A stretch of 64,000 bases of DNA from Teichococcus aerophilus. Its GTDB lineage: Bacteria; Pseudomonadota; Alphaproteobacteria; Acetobacterales; Acetobacteraceae. The position numbers and the translations under genes were made by a program. Within the stretch, counting starts at the first letter, position 1. The number at the start of each line of letters is the position of its first letter. The stretch spans positions 62,001 to 126,000 of the forward strand of contig NZ_JACTVA010000004.1 in assembly GCF_014490485.1 (NCBI RefSeq). The letters are read 5' to 3'. Shown here piece by piece: positions 53,532 through 62,582 of this stretch. The notes beneath the pieces were generated by a model. It made no database searches, had not been told where the DNA came from, and saw only the letters and a program-made list of their open reading frames with translations.

Positions 53532-53815
53532 GATGCGTCCGGGGCAGCGGGCTGGCGGGGCAGTGGCTGGTTATTGGCGCGCGGCGGCGTGACGGCAAGC
53601 GCGGATTGCGGCGCCGGCGGCGTCAGGACGGCCGACAGGCGAGGGTTGGACGGCGGAAGGGATGGCGCCGGGGTGGTGGCCGGCGGCTTAATGCCATGCT
53701 CACGGTAAAGAGTACCGATCACGCGAGGGTGAGCACTGTCGGCAGACTTTACGGCGTGAGGATGCGGCTTGGGAAAGCGGGAGGAAAAATCACTGAAAAC
53801 ATGGCGTTAACGGAG

Positions 53816-53831
53816 TGGCCCGGGTCTTGCT
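53816..53831 (+). promoter_or_regulatory. Sigma-54 (-24/-12) promoter of the PEP-CTERM gene
   Basis: TGGCCCGGGTCTTGCT matches TGGCACG-N4-TTGCW with exact spacing: GG at 53817-53818 and GC at 53829-53830. Transcription would start near 53841, giving a 37-nt leader before the ATG at 53878. PEP-CTERM genes are often under RpoN and the PrsK/PrsR pair. The remaining gap 53532-53815 shows no gene; GTAAAG/CTTTAC inverted pieces around 53705-53750 could be activator sites. Confidence 0.65.
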
Positions 53832-53877
53832 TCTGTCAGTCCGGGCACGAAGCGCGCCCCTGCAAGGAGATTACGCC

Positions 53878-54447
53878 ATGAAGAACTTCCTCTTGGGTAC
53901 CACGATGGCCGTCGCTATCGCGGCCGCCGCACCTGCCGCCTTCGCCGCGCCGATTGCCGCTGGCAGCAACTTCTCGATCCAGGGCGTGGACAGCGTCAAC
54001 GCCACCACGATCTCGTTCCCGTCCCCGGCCAACCTGGCGGTCTCCGCCGGCAGCTTTGCCGGCCTGGGCACCTGCACCGCCTGCGTGTCGCTGGAGAGCA
54101 TCACCTACTCCCCGGCCGTGTCGTCCGGCCTGTTGCTGACGATCGTCAACAACCTGCTGACGGCGACGTTCACGATCGATCCGGGCGCCACGGCGTTCGT
54201 CTCGAACGGCACCCCGGGCACCGTCAACATCGACGGCACGGGCGTCGCCACGCTGACCGGCTACGACCCGACCCCGGGCCGGTTCTCCTTCACCACGCAG
54301 AACGGCGTGCTGAACAACGTGACCTTCTCCTCCACGATCGTGGCGGTGCCGGAGCCGGCTTCTCTGGGCCTGTTCGGTATCGGCATGCTGGGCCTTGGCC
54401 TGATGCGCCGCGCCCGCCGCAAGTCCTCGGCCGCCGTGGCCGCCTGA
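53878..54447 (+). CDS. PEP-CTERM sorted surface protein
   Basis: A 189-residue exported protein. A signal peptide (MKNFLLGTTMAVAIAAAAPAAFA) is followed by a beta-rich, Ser/Thr/Gly-rich body of about 140 residues and the PEP-CTERM sorting tail: VPEPASLGLFGIGMLGLG, a membrane helix, then RRARRK. Exosortase cuts such proteins at the PEP motif during export with exopolysaccharide. No exosortase gene lies in the window. The body holds one CTAC pair that could form a disulphide. AAGGAG precedes the ATG. It has a typical sigma-54 promoter, and is thus probably part of a regulon with other PEP-CTERM genes elsewhere. Confidence 0.92.
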   Translation: MKNFLLGTTMAVAIAAAAPAAFAAPIAAGSNFSIQGVDSVNATTISFPSPANLAVSAGSFAGLGTCTACVSLESITYSPAVSSGLLLTIVNNLLTATFTIDPGATAFVSNGTPGTVNIDGTGVATLTGYDPTPGRFSFTTQNGVLNNVTFSSTIVAVPEPASLGLFGIGMLGLGLMRRARRKSSAAVAA

Positions 54448-54459
54448 AGCCTGACACTC

Positions 54460-54493
54460 TCGGCCCTGGGCGGCTCACGCCACCCAAGGCCGA
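54460..54493 (+). terminator. Stem-loop after the PEP-CTERM gene
   Basis: TCGGCC...TGGG...GG and CC...CCCA...GGCCGA form a long interrupted stem 13 bases past the stop. No U-tract follows, so intrinsic termination is possible but not sure. Confidence 0.45.
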
Positions 54494-54793
54494 AGGTTGC
54501 TGAGATCTGACGCCTGGCTGACTGAACCGTCCCGCACCCGTTGGCTCCGTGCCGCCGGGTGTGCTTCCCCCTCCGGGGCGGGTCACCCCCCCACAGTCCG
54601 GTGCCGGTCTGGCGATGCCTGCGATGGAGCGCCAGCGCGCCGCCCTTGCCGACAACGGCGGGGGCGGCGCGATCTTTTTGTGGGAGCGCCGATGCGGTGC
54701 GCAACGCCGCACGGTGTGGGCGAAACCGGTCCTGATAACAGGGAAGTCTGGGACTGGCCTTCGCGTGAAGCCGCGCTGGAAGCGGGCTTCGGA

Positions 54794-54868
<75 letters not shown>

Positions 54869-55124
54869 GTACCGGCTGAAAGCGAGGCGGTTCCTAGGGT
54901 CTGGCGCGGTGGAGCGCAATACCCTTTTTGTGGCACGCGGCATGAACCGGCATGGAACGGTACCCGCGATTGGCACGCTGCCGATACGCGGTTCGCCGGG
55001 TGTTCCGGCTTGGCGCGGTGTGGGGCGACCGGGGCTGGTTGGGCGGTGCTGGTGGAGTGGTGGCTGGGCCGAGACGGTGGGGTCCGCTTCGCACGGTCCA
55101 GCGCGTTCATAAAAGATGTGGAAA

Positions 55125-55142
55125 ACTCACGAAATCGTGAGT
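55125..55142. promoter_or_regulatory. 18-bp perfect palindrome upstream of radC
   Basis: ACTCACGAAATCGTGAGT is a perfect inverted repeat of 8-bp arms around AA, in a locally AT-rich patch (CATAAAAGATGTGGAAAA just before). It lies 94 bp ahead of the predicted radC start and looks like a repressor site. It does not match the alphaproteobacterial LexA box GTTC-N7-GTTC. The region between tRNA-Thr and radC holds no other feature. Confidence 0.5.
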
Positions 55143-55235
55143 GTTTGGTTGCCTGGGTGCGGGGAGACGGGGAGAATGGCGCCGCAAGGCCGCCCCCGCG
55201 GCCCTATGGCAATCGCAAGAGGCGTGCGTCCGGAT

Positions 55236-56165
55236 ATGTGGCTGAAACGCATCATCGAGCCCGCGCTGCAGGGCTGGCCCTGGCGGACGAAACCGCGCGC
55301 GCGGCCCAGGCCGGTGTACCGCCCGGTGCCGCAGGGGGCGCTGCCGCCGGGCTTCGCCGAGGATGCCAGTGCCATCCGGCTGAATGCCAGCCTGATGGAA
55401 TCCGGCACCGGGCGCGGCAAGGCGGAGTGGATGGGCGCCGGTGGCAGCGGCCGGAAGCGGGGCGGGGAGGCGGCGGAGATGCCGTTCCCCGAGGGTGACG
55501 GGCCACATGGCCACCGCGGCCGCATGCGGGAGAAGCTGCTGGAGCGCGGGCCGGGGGCGCTGGCCGATTACGAGCTGCTGGAGATGCTGTTGTTCTTCGC
55601 CTTCAAGAAGGGCGACACCAAGCCGTTGGCGAAGCGGCTGATCAACCGGTACGGCTCCTTCGCCGGGGTGCTGACGGCGCCGCAGCAGGAATTGCTGGCG
55701 ACGCCGGGACTGGGGGAGCACAGCGTCTCCGCCCTCAAGCTGGTGCAGGACGCGGCGTTGCGGCTGGCCAAGGCGGAGGTGATGGACCAGCCGGTGCTGA
55801 AGAGCTGGGACCTGTTGATGGACTACCTGAACGCGGCGATCGCGCGGGAGAAGATCGAGCAGTTCCGCATCCTCTTCCTGGATTCCAAGAACCGGCTGAT
55901 CGCCGACGAGGCGCAGGCGCGCGGCACAGTGAACCATACGCCGGTCTACCCGCGCGAGGTGATCAAGCGGGCGCTGGAGCTGCATGCGACGGCGTTGATC
56001 CTGGTGCACAACCACCCGAGCGGCGACCCGACGCCGAGCCGGGCGGATGTGGAGATGACGGCGGAGATCAAGGCGGCGGGGGCGGTGCTTTCCGTCGTGG
56101 TGCATGACCACATCATCATCGGCAATGGGCGGCACCTGTCCTTCCGGCGCGAAGGGTTGCTCTGA
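55236..56165 (+). CDS. radC: RadC-family JAMM/MPN+ protein
   Basis: A 309-residue protein if started at 55236. The conserved part begins at GPHGHRGRMREKLLERGPGALADYELLEMLLF (helix-hairpin-helix-like N-domain) and ends with the JAMM metal-binding motif in LVHNHPSGDPTPSRAD. RadC was once linked to DNA repair; its role is unclear. Start choice: the codons from 55236 on already have the GC-rich third positions of real genes, while those before do not. The best ribosome site (GGGGAGG), however, precedes the ATG at 55479, which would give 228 residues, the usual family length. The first 80 residues are Pro/Arg-rich and unlike RadC. Confidence 0.85.
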   Translation: MWLKRIIEPALQGWPWRTKPRARPRPVYRPVPQGALPPGFAEDASAIRLNASLMESGTGRGKAEWMGAGGSGRKRGGEAAEMPFPEGDGPHGHRGRMREKLLERGPGALADYELLEMLLFFAFKKGDTKPLAKRLINRYGSFAGVLTAPQQELLATPGLGEHSVSALKLVQDAALRLAKAEVMDQPVLKSWDLLMDYLNAAIAREKIEQFRILFLDSKNRLIADEAQARGTVNHTPVYPREVIKRALELHATALILVHNHPSGDPTPSRADVEMTAEIKAAGAVLSVVVHDHIIIGNGRHLSFRREGLL

Positions 56166-56313
56166 GGCGTCCTGGCCGTGCGGGGCGGGATGCCTGTGGC
56201 CAGGGGGCGGCTGGTCTGCCGGCGGTGGTGGTTGCCGCCCGGGCCTGGCTTGTTACTGTGCTGCGGTGCGCTGGCAGGATGACCCGGCGCCGGGCAGGGA
56301 CGGAACACGCCGG

Positions 56314-57534
56314 ATGACGGTCGAGAGCGGTGCGGATAGCGCCATGATGAAGCGCGGCGCCGACGGCGCCATGATGAAGCGCAATGTCTACCTGATGTTC
56401 CTGTGCCAGGCGCTGATGCAGGCGGCGACGGTGGGGCAGACGGCGATGTCGGCGCTGATCGGCTACAGCCTGGCGGGGGACAAGGCGCTGGCCACCCTGC
56501 CGCTGGCGTTGCAGATGGCCTCCACCATGGCGGCGTCGATCCCGGCGGGCATCATCTTCGCGCGGCTGGGGCGCAAGCCGGGCTTCGTCCTGGGCGCCAT
56601 CTGCGCCGGGCTGGGCAGCCTGACCTTCGCGGCCGGCATTTGGCAGGGCAGCTTCCTGCTGTATTGCCTGGGTGCGCTGCCGGCGGGCATCGGCTTCGGC
56701 ATCTCCCAGCATTATCGCTTCGCGGCAGCGGAAGTGGCGACGCCGGCCTACCGGCCGCGAGCGATCTCCCTGGTGATGGCGGGGGGCGTGCTTTCGGCCA
56801 TCTTCGGGCCGGAGCTGGTGAAGCATTCGAAGGACATGTTCGGGCCGCTGCTGTTTCTCGGCACCTATCTGATCCTGGCGGTGCTGCCGGTGATCTGCAT
56901 TACGCTGCTCTCCTTCACCCGGTTGCCGCCGGCGCCGCCGCGGCCGAAGGTGGCGACGCCGCTGCGGGCCATCCTGACCCGGCCCTCCTTCCTCACCGCC
57001 GTCATCGCCGGTGCGCTGGCCTATGGCACGATGAACCTGATGATGACGGCGACGCCGCTGGAGATGATGCTCTGCGGCTTCGGCGTGACGGACAGTGCCA
57101 CGGTGATTCAGATGCATGCGGTGGCGATGTTCGCGCCGGGCTTCTTCAGCGGCCGGCTGATCGGGCGCTTCGGCGCGCGGCGGGTGATCGTGGCGGGGGC
57201 GGGGCTGAACCTGGCCTGCGTGGCGATCGCGGCCAGCGGCGCCAGCTTCGTGCAGTTCGGCGTCTCGCTGATGCTGCTGGGGCTGGGGTGGAACTTCATG
57301 TTCGTCGGCGCCACCAACCTGCTGGCCGAATCCTACCGGCCGGAGGAGCGGGTGCGGGCGCAGGCGGCGAACGACTTCATCGTGTTCGGCACGGTGGCCT
57401 GCACGGCCTTCGCTTCCGGCGCCATCCATGCGACGGCGGGGTGGGATACGCTGATCCTGCTGCTGGTGCCGGCGATGGTGCTGGCGGTGGGGGCGCTGGC
57501 CTTCTCCCGCCGCCGCGCGGTGGCGGCGGGGTAG
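56314..57534 (+). CDS. MFS transporter
   Basis: A membrane carrier of up to 406 residues with about twelve hydrophobic helices. IIFARLGRKPGF (after helix 2) is the MFS loop motif; GRLIGRFGARRVIVAG repeats it in the second half. The early LMFLCQALMQAATVGQTAMSALIGY and GFGISQHYRFAAAEVA resemble uncharacterised YfcJ/permease-like bacterial carriers. The substrate is unknown. The N-terminus contains a 27-bp tandem duplication that repeats GADxAMMKR, so three ATG groups (56314, 56344, 56371) could start translation. Confidence 0.85.
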   Translation: MTVESGADSAMMKRGADGAMMKRNVYLMFLCQALMQAATVGQTAMSALIGYSLAGDKALATLPLALQMASTMAASIPAGIIFARLGRKPGFVLGAICAGLGSLTFAAGIWQGSFLLYCLGALPAGIGFGISQHYRFAAAEVATPAYRPRAISLVMAGGVLSAIFGPELVKHSKDMFGPLLFLGTYLILAVLPVICITLLSFTRLPPAPPRPKVATPLRAILTRPSFLTAVIAGALAYGTMNLMMTATPLEMMLCGFGVTDSATVIQMHAVAMFAPGFFSGRLIGRFGARRVIVAGAGLNLACVAIAASGASFVQFGVSLMLLGLGWNFMFVGATNLLAESYRPEERVRAQAANDFIVFGTVACTAFASGAIHATAGWDTLILLLVPAMVLAVGALAFSRRRAVAAG

Positions 57535-57562
57535 GCTGGGCGCCTTCGCGCCCGGCGCGGGC

Positions 57563-58000
57563 TCAGCCCTCGCGCATCATCGCCGCCATGCGGGCGGCGC
57601 GGGCGGGGGTCTGGCGGGCCCAGAGGGAAGCGAGCATGCCCTCCGCCGCCGCCGCGTAGTCGCCACGCTGGATGGCGGCCAGGGTGGCGCGGAACTTCAG
57701 CAGGCCGGCGAGGCCGAGCTGGAAGGCCATGGCCTGCAGCACCACCTGCCGCGTTTCCGACAAGGCGCCGGCCCAGGGCAGGGCGCGGGCGAGATCGGCC
57801 CGGATCTCGGCGATGTCGTTTTCCAGCAGCAGGGTGGCCTCGGCGGCGGTGAGGCCCTTGCGGTCCAGGCAGCGGCCGATGCCGATGGTGGGATGGCCGA
57901 CTACCGTCATGCCGGGCAGCAGCGGCTTGCCGGTGGCGTCGTCATAGACGGCGAGGCGCAGGCCTTCTTCCCGCCGCAGCAAATCGGCGACGCGGCTCAT
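57563..58000 (-). CDS. Phage-type lysozyme (GH24 endolysin)
   Basis: A 145-residue muramidase. The T4-lysozyme-like triad is Glu12 (REEG), Asp21 (YDDATG) and Thr38 (HPTIGIG), within ADLLRREEGLRLAVYDDATG. There is no signal peptide, so export should rely on the holin-like protein encoded just upstream, whose stop overlaps this start as ATGA. It is the last gene of the leftward phage module. Confidence 0.9.
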   Translation of the reverse strand: MSRVADLLRREEGLRLAVYDDATGKPLLPGMTVVGHPTIGIGRCLDRKGLTAAEATLLLENDIAEIRADLARALPWAGALSETRQVVLQAMAFQLGLAGLLKFRATLAAIQRGDYAAAAEGMLASLWARQTPARAARMAAMMREG

Positions 58001-58215
58001 GCGGCGGCTTCCTTGCGTGGCGCGCGGCGGCGTGGGGGCTTCGGTGCCTTCTGTTCCGGCATCAGGGCCGAGACGGCGCCAAGGCCGAGGATGCCGACAT
58101 TGACGAGGTTCTGCAGCATCGCCTCGTCCGGCACGATGCCCTTGAGGGCGAAGACGATGACGGCGAGCGAACGCAGCGTGCCCGGCTCCGCGAGCCGGTC
58201 CAGCAGGTAGCGCAT
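57997..58215 (-). CDS. Holin-like small membrane protein
   Basis: A 72-residue protein with two hydrophobic stretches (LRSLAVIVFALKGIV and LVNVGILGLGAVSALM) and a basic, Pro/Arg-rich tail (PKPPRRRAPRKE). Small size, helices, basic C-terminus and its place directly before the endolysin gene (4-nt overlap) are holin features. Sequence family not recognised with certainty. The start at 58215 gives MRYLLDRLAEPG. The gap 58216-58415 holds nothing. Confidence 0.7.
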   Translation of the reverse strand: MRYLLDRLAEPGTLRSLAVIVFALKGIVPDEAMLQNLVNVGILGLGAVSALMPEQKAPKPPRRRAPRKEAAA

Positions 58216-58415
58216 GGTGGGGGGTTCCTGTGTCTGGAGCGTGATCGCCTGAGGCGGGATCACTGGAGGTGTGACTCACGCGAGCGGGCCTGGGCGTGGT
58301 CGCCGAAAGGCGTGCACCGCGCGGCGGGCAGTGGGCTGGAGCGTGCGCCGTGCCCGGATGTGCGTGGGCCTGCTGCTGGGGGTGGCCCCGCCTGGGGTGG
58401 GCGGGGCCGGGGTGG

Positions 58416-58790
58416 TCATTCGGCGTTGAGGGTAAGCGTCTCGGCGCCGATGGTGACGGTGCCGGGGCCGGAGACCGGGGCGTTCTGCGCCAGCGGGCCG
58501 AAGGCGAGCGGGTTGCCACCGGAGGCCGCGTGGTAGAGGCCGACATGCGTCAGCGTGCCGGCGGTGGCGGTGAAGACGAAGCGCAGCGCCTCGGCATTCC
58601 GCTGCTGGCCGGTGCCGGTGAAGGTGATCTTCTGGCGGGCATAGCCGTTGCCCGCCGGCTCGCCGGACAGGCCGGCGGCGACGGTGCCGCCGGTGCCGAG
58701 CGCGGCATAGACCGCGGTGGGCAGGGAAGGGCCGCGGGCGCAGAGGGCGCGAGCCACCAGGTTGCGGGCATAGTCGGTCAGGATCGGCAT
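58416..58790 (-). CDS. Phage tail-fibre-associated protein
   Basis: A 124-residue protein. MPILTDYARNLVARALCARG, then TAVYAALGTGGT, GYARQKITF and a late VGLYHAASGGNPLAFGPL follow a pattern found in short phage proteins encoded among tail-fibre genes (a small beta domain at the fibre or baseplate). The name is by pattern and context. It lies between the holin-like gene and the fibre-like gene, same strand. Confidence 0.6.
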   Translation of the reverse strand: MPILTDYARNLVARALCARGPSLPTAVYAALGTGGTVAAGLSGEPAGNGYARQKITFTGTGQQRNAEALRFVFTATAGTLTHVGLYHAASGGNPLAFGPLAQNAPVSGPGTVTIGAETLTLNAE

Positions 58791-58830
58791 GGTGGTGATT
58801 CCTCTGGAAGGGGTGGAAAGCAGGGCGCGC

Positions 58831-60078
58831 CTATGCGGCGGCGGCCATCGCCTGCAGGAAGGCGTTGGGCAGGCGGGTGGGCGCGTAGTCGACCAGCTCG
58901 ACCTCGCCGAAGGCGGCGCGGTTGAGTTGGGTGGAGGCGTGGCCGAGCAGCATGCGCGCCAGCCCGGGGGGCAGGGCGGCGCCGGTGGCCTGCACCGCGC
59001 CGCCGCCGAGGCAGAGCGCCTGGTCGCCCGGCGCCCAGGCGAAGGCGGCGCGGAAGGGCGTGCCGGGCGTCATGTTGCCGGGGGAGAGCGTGGCGACGGT
59101 GACGCCGTTGATGTCCACCACGCCGGTGATGGCGGAGCCGGCGGAGGTGTTGCGCAGTTGCAGCCGGTTCTGGTCGGTGCCGTCGTCGATCTGCCACAGG
59201 CCCTGGGAGGCGCCGAAGACGGCGAGCTGCGGCAGCATCGCCTTGATGACCACGGTGCCTTGCGGGCCGAAGCCGCCCGGGGGTGCCCAGACGGGGGTAT
59301 CCGCCGCGCGCTCCGCCGCCGCCAGCGTACCGGCGGGCGGCAGCATGGGGGAGGAGGCGAAGGGCGCCATCTCCAGCGTCGGGAAGGCGATGCGGATGAC
59401 TTCGTTGTAGGTGACGCCGCTGATGTAGGTGATGCGCCAGTTCAGCCGGACGAAGGCGGCGCCGGTGGCGGTGAGCTGGCCGGTAACGGTGCTGCGCGCC
59501 CAACCGGCGTTGGCAATGGTGTCGCCGCCTTGGAAGCCGTTCAGCACGGTGTTGCCGGCATCGGAGGGACGGACCTCCACCCGGCTGCTGACCCGCCCGG
59601 CCGTACCGCTGAGCTGGCGGATATGCAGCCCGGCCGTCCAGGTCTGGCCGGTGGCGGCCGGGATGCCGGCCATATTCTCGAAGGTCGGGATCAGCACGCC
59701 GGTGCTGGTTGCGGTGCCGGAGAGCAGCAGGTCGAGGCACGGCATGCCGGCCTCGGCCGTGGTGCCGAGGATGGTCAAGGAGAGGCCGTTGCCGGTGGCG
59801 GTGAGGTTGGCGTAGCTCGGGCTCGTACTGGGTGCGGCGGCGCCTTCGAAGCGCGGGTTGCGGATCATGTTGGTGCGCGCGCCTTCCACCAGGAGGCGGC
59901 GCGCGCTGCCGGAGAAGCGGGGCGTATCCGCCGCGGCGGCGATGAAGCCCGAGCTGTCGGTCGGGTTCATCGCCGTGCTGGCGCGGCTGAAGGCGATACG
60001 GCCTGGATTGTCCGGCCCCAGCACGCGCAAGGCGGAACCACCGCCCAGCGCGCCGATGAGGGGGAAAGACAGGTTCAT
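58831..60078 (-). CDS. Phage tail-fibre or structural protein
   Basis: A 415-residue beta-rich protein. It begins MNLSFPLIGALGG with IAFSRASTAMNP and LVEGARTNMIRNPRFEG, a start pattern common to phage structural proteins that carry two jelly-roll/concanavalin-like domains (about 60-240 and 260-400). Such proteins bind sugars on the host surface or cap the tail. Starts 2 nt after the tailspike stop, so it is coupled to it. Confidence 0.65.
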   Translation of the reverse strand: MNLSFPLIGALGGGSALRVLGPDNPGRIAFSRASTAMNPTDSSGFIAAAADTPRFSGSARRLLVEGARTNMIRNPRFEGAAAPSTSPSYANLTATGNGLSLTILGTTAEAGMPCLDLLLSGTATSTGVLIPTFENMAGIPAATGQTWTAGLHIRQLSGTAGRVSSRVEVRPSDAGNTVLNGFQGGDTIANAGWARSTVTGQLTATGAAFVRLNWRITYISGVTYNEVIRIAFPTLEMAPFASSPMLPPAGTLAAAERAADTPVWAPPGGFGPQGTVVIKAMLPQLAVFGASQGLWQIDDGTDQNRLQLRNTSAGSAITGVVDINGVTVATLSPGNMTPGTPFRAAFAWAPGDQALCLGGGAVQATGAALPPGLARMLLGHASTQLNRAAFGEVELVDYAPTRLPNAFLQAMAAAA

Positions 60079-60080
60079 GG

Positions 60081-62531
60081 TCAGGGGGCTCCGGCACCCG
60101 TCAGGTGGCAGATCCGGGTGGTGCCGCCATCGGGCGAGTAGATGAGCAGGGAGGCCACGCCGCCGGCGCGGATGCGGGTGAAGCCATCGGTGTTGGTGGG
60201 CGCGGTGTTGACGGTGAAGCCGGAGAGCGTCAGCGCCAGGTCGGTGGCCATGCGGTTGACGACGACGCAGGAGAAGCCGTCCCCCGTATTGGCCCAGCTC
60301 AGTGAAAGGGTGGTGCCGTTGTTGGCGATCAGCATCCGTGCGTTGTGGCTGGCGTAGGTCAGCGCGGTGGCGGAGGAGAGCAGCAGGGTTGCCATCCGCC
60401 GTTCGGTGAACTGGCCGTCCACATAGCGCTTGGTGGCGGCGTGCTGGTTGATGGTGGGGTCCGCCGGCAGCACCAGCGGGCCGGCGAGGGTAGCGGTGCC
60501 GGAGGAGGCGATGCGGAAGCGCTCGGCCACCGTGCCGCCGGAGCGGGTCTCGAACACCAGCGCGCCGGCCTCGCTGCCGTTGCCGACCGTCTCGGCGATG
60601 GCGGCGACGCGGGCGAAGGTCTGCTCGGTGCCGGCCGCGTTGTTGCCGGTGGCTTCCAGCACCGCCAGCCGGTCGTTGGCGGCGGGGCTGGCGGAGAGGC
60701 GGCGCAGCTTCAGCGTCTGCGGCTGCGTCATGCCGGTGCCGCCGAGGCTGAGGGCCGCGTTCGGGTTATTGGTGCTGTCGCCGGCGAAGTTCACCTCGGT
60801 GCCGGAGAGGGTGAAGCTGGCGGCCGGCACGTCCGCGGTGTTGTGCAGGCGGAGCTGGGCGCCGCTGCCGGTGCCGCGCCGGTGCAGGTTGATGGCGCCA
60901 TCGGTATCGGCGGAGAGGCGGGTCTCGATCGCCGCGTTGGCGGAGACGGAGGCGATTTCCACCCGGCCGGCGGCGACGCGGTTGACCGTGCCGCTGGCGG
61001 TGCGGTTGGCCGCCAGCAGCAGCCGTTGCATCGCTGCCGCGCTATCGGCCGTGTAGGTGATCTGCGAGGTGTCGCAGCCGCTGACGATGACGTTGCCGGC
61101 GCTTTCCCCGATATGGATGGAGGAGAGGGTGGCGTTGCCGGTGCCGGCGACGAAGGTGAAGTCGCAGCCGATGAAGGAGACCTGGCCGTCGATGATCTCC
61201 GCCACGCGGCGGGCGCCGCCGGTGACGTCGACACCGATGAACTCCTGCTGCTCGGTGTCCGTGCTGGACATCTGCACCGAGACGCCCTTGGAGGACAGGA
61301 AACCGCCGACGAACTTGTTGCGCTGCGCCGTGCCGCTGATGCGGACGCCGATGGTCGTCGGGTCCGCGGCATCCACCCAGCCATCGGCGCCGCAGTTGAA
61401 GAAGCCGCAGGCGTGCACGGCGTCCTGGATGTCGAAGCCGATCTCATGGCCGTATTCGAAGCAGTTCTGCAGCACCGTCATGTCCGCGCTGGCGATGACG
61501 AAGGCGCTGCCGAGGCGCCGGTTGGGCTGGATGTACACCGCGCCGCCGGAGTTCCAGCCGGCGGCGTAGGTGGAGTCGTTCAGGTCTACCGTGGTGGTAT
61601 TCACCACCGTGACGGTCCAGCGGCCGTAGAGGCTGGGGGCGCCGCTGCTGCGGACCTCGGCGATGTTGATGAGGTCGCCGGTCTGCAGGCTGTGGGCGCT
61701 GGCCATGCTGATGCGGAAGCGGCCGGCACCGTTGTCGGTGACGTTGCCGATGATGATGCGGGTGTTGGACCAGATGCGGGAGGTGGTGACCAGCGGGTGC
61801 CAGTTGACCTCGCTGATGCGGCAGACATCGAAGGCGCGGCCGAGATAGAGGCCGTTGCGGCAATCCCCGGTGACGTCCTTGACCCGCAGGCGCGCGTTGC
61901 CTTCGCTGTAGATGCCCCAGTGGAAGCCGAGGATCAGCAGGCCGCACAGCGTGGCGTCGGCGCCGTTGCCGGCGGTGTTGCCGCCGCCGCCATCGCCCAC
62001 CGTGATGGCGGTGCCTGCGAAGGCGGCGGCCGCGTCCAGCCCCTGGCGGAGGTTGCCCGGCGTGGTCAGGCCCCGGCGCAGGATGGCCAGGCCGTCCACG
62101 CCGGCATTGCGTTGCACGCGGATGGTGCGGGCGGGGTCCAGCAGGATGGCGTAGTTGACCGTGGTGAAGTTGCCGTCCACGCGCCAGCCGCCGGCGCTGG
62201 CGCGGCCGCGCAGGAACACGCCGTTCTTCACCGTCAGATCCGCCGCCGCCACCAGGTAGCGGCGCGGGCCCAGCAGCACGGTGCCGCCGCCGAGGGCGGC
62301 CGCGGCATCGATGGCGGCCTGGATGGCGGCGGTATCGTCCGTCGTGCCATTGCCGATGGCGCCGTAGTCCCGCACATGCACGGAGCGGTCGGTCAGCATG
62401 GCGGCGCGCATCTGGCCCAGCGTGGTGCGGCGCGTGGTGGCCAGCGCGTTGGCGCCCTGCACCAGCGGCGCGAAATCGGCATCGGCCAGGGTGGTGGCGG
62501 CGGGAAGTTCAGAGATCTTGACGTCAGGCAT
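60081..62531 (-). CDS. Phage tailspike-like protein with pectate-lyase beta-helix
   Basis: An 816-residue protein. The first 45 residues (MPDVKISELPAATTLADADFAPLVQG) are the usual virion-attachment start of tail fibres. VRDYGAIGNGTTDDTAAIQAAIDAA (about 53-77) opens a right-handed beta-helix of the pectate-lyase 3 type, continuing to about 500, which in tailspikes binds or cuts surface polysaccharide. The tail (about 500-816) is beta-rich with repeated short Gly/Ala/Thr segments and includes INQHAATKRYVDGQ, a trimerisation-type stretch seen in fibres. It is the largest protein of the module. A host-encoded glycan would be its target. Confidence 0.8.
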   Translation of the reverse strand: MPDVKISELPAATTLADADFAPLVQGANALATTRRTTLGQMRAAMLTDRSVHVRDYGAIGNGTTDDTAAIQAAIDAAAALGGGTVLLGPRRYLVAAADLTVKNGVFLRGRASAGGWRVDGNFTTVNYAILLDPARTIRVQRNAGVDGLAILRRGLTTPGNLRQGLDAAAAFAGTAITVGDGGGGNTAGNGADATLCGLLILGFHWGIYSEGNARLRVKDVTGDCRNGLYLGRAFDVCRISEVNWHPLVTTSRIWSNTRIIIGNVTDNGAGRFRISMASAHSLQTGDLINIAEVRSSGAPSLYGRWTVTVVNTTTVDLNDSTYAAGWNSGGAVYIQPNRRLGSAFVIASADMTVLQNCFEYGHEIGFDIQDAVHACGFFNCGADGWVDAADPTTIGVRISGTAQRNKFVGGFLSSKGVSVQMSSTDTEQQEFIGVDVTGGARRVAEIIDGQVSFIGCDFTFVAGTGNATLSSIHIGESAGNVIVSGCDTSQITYTADSAAAMQRLLLAANRTASGTVNRVAAGRVEIASVSANAAIETRLSADTDGAINLHRRGTGSGAQLRLHNTADVPAASFTLSGTEVNFAGDSTNNPNAALSLGGTGMTQPQTLKLRRLSASPAANDRLAVLEATGNNAAGTEQTFARVAAIAETVGNGSEAGALVFETRSGGTVAERFRIASSGTATLAGPLVLPADPTINQHAATKRYVDGQFTERRMATLLLSSATALTYASHNARMLIANNGTTLSLSWANTGDGFSCVVVNRMATDLALTLSGFTVNTAPTNTDGFTRIRAGGVASLLIYSPDGGTTRICHLTGAGAP

Positions 62532-62582
62532 CGCGACAAGGGTCCTTCGGAAGCGGAGGGGGCGCGCGGCGGGCGGGAGGGG

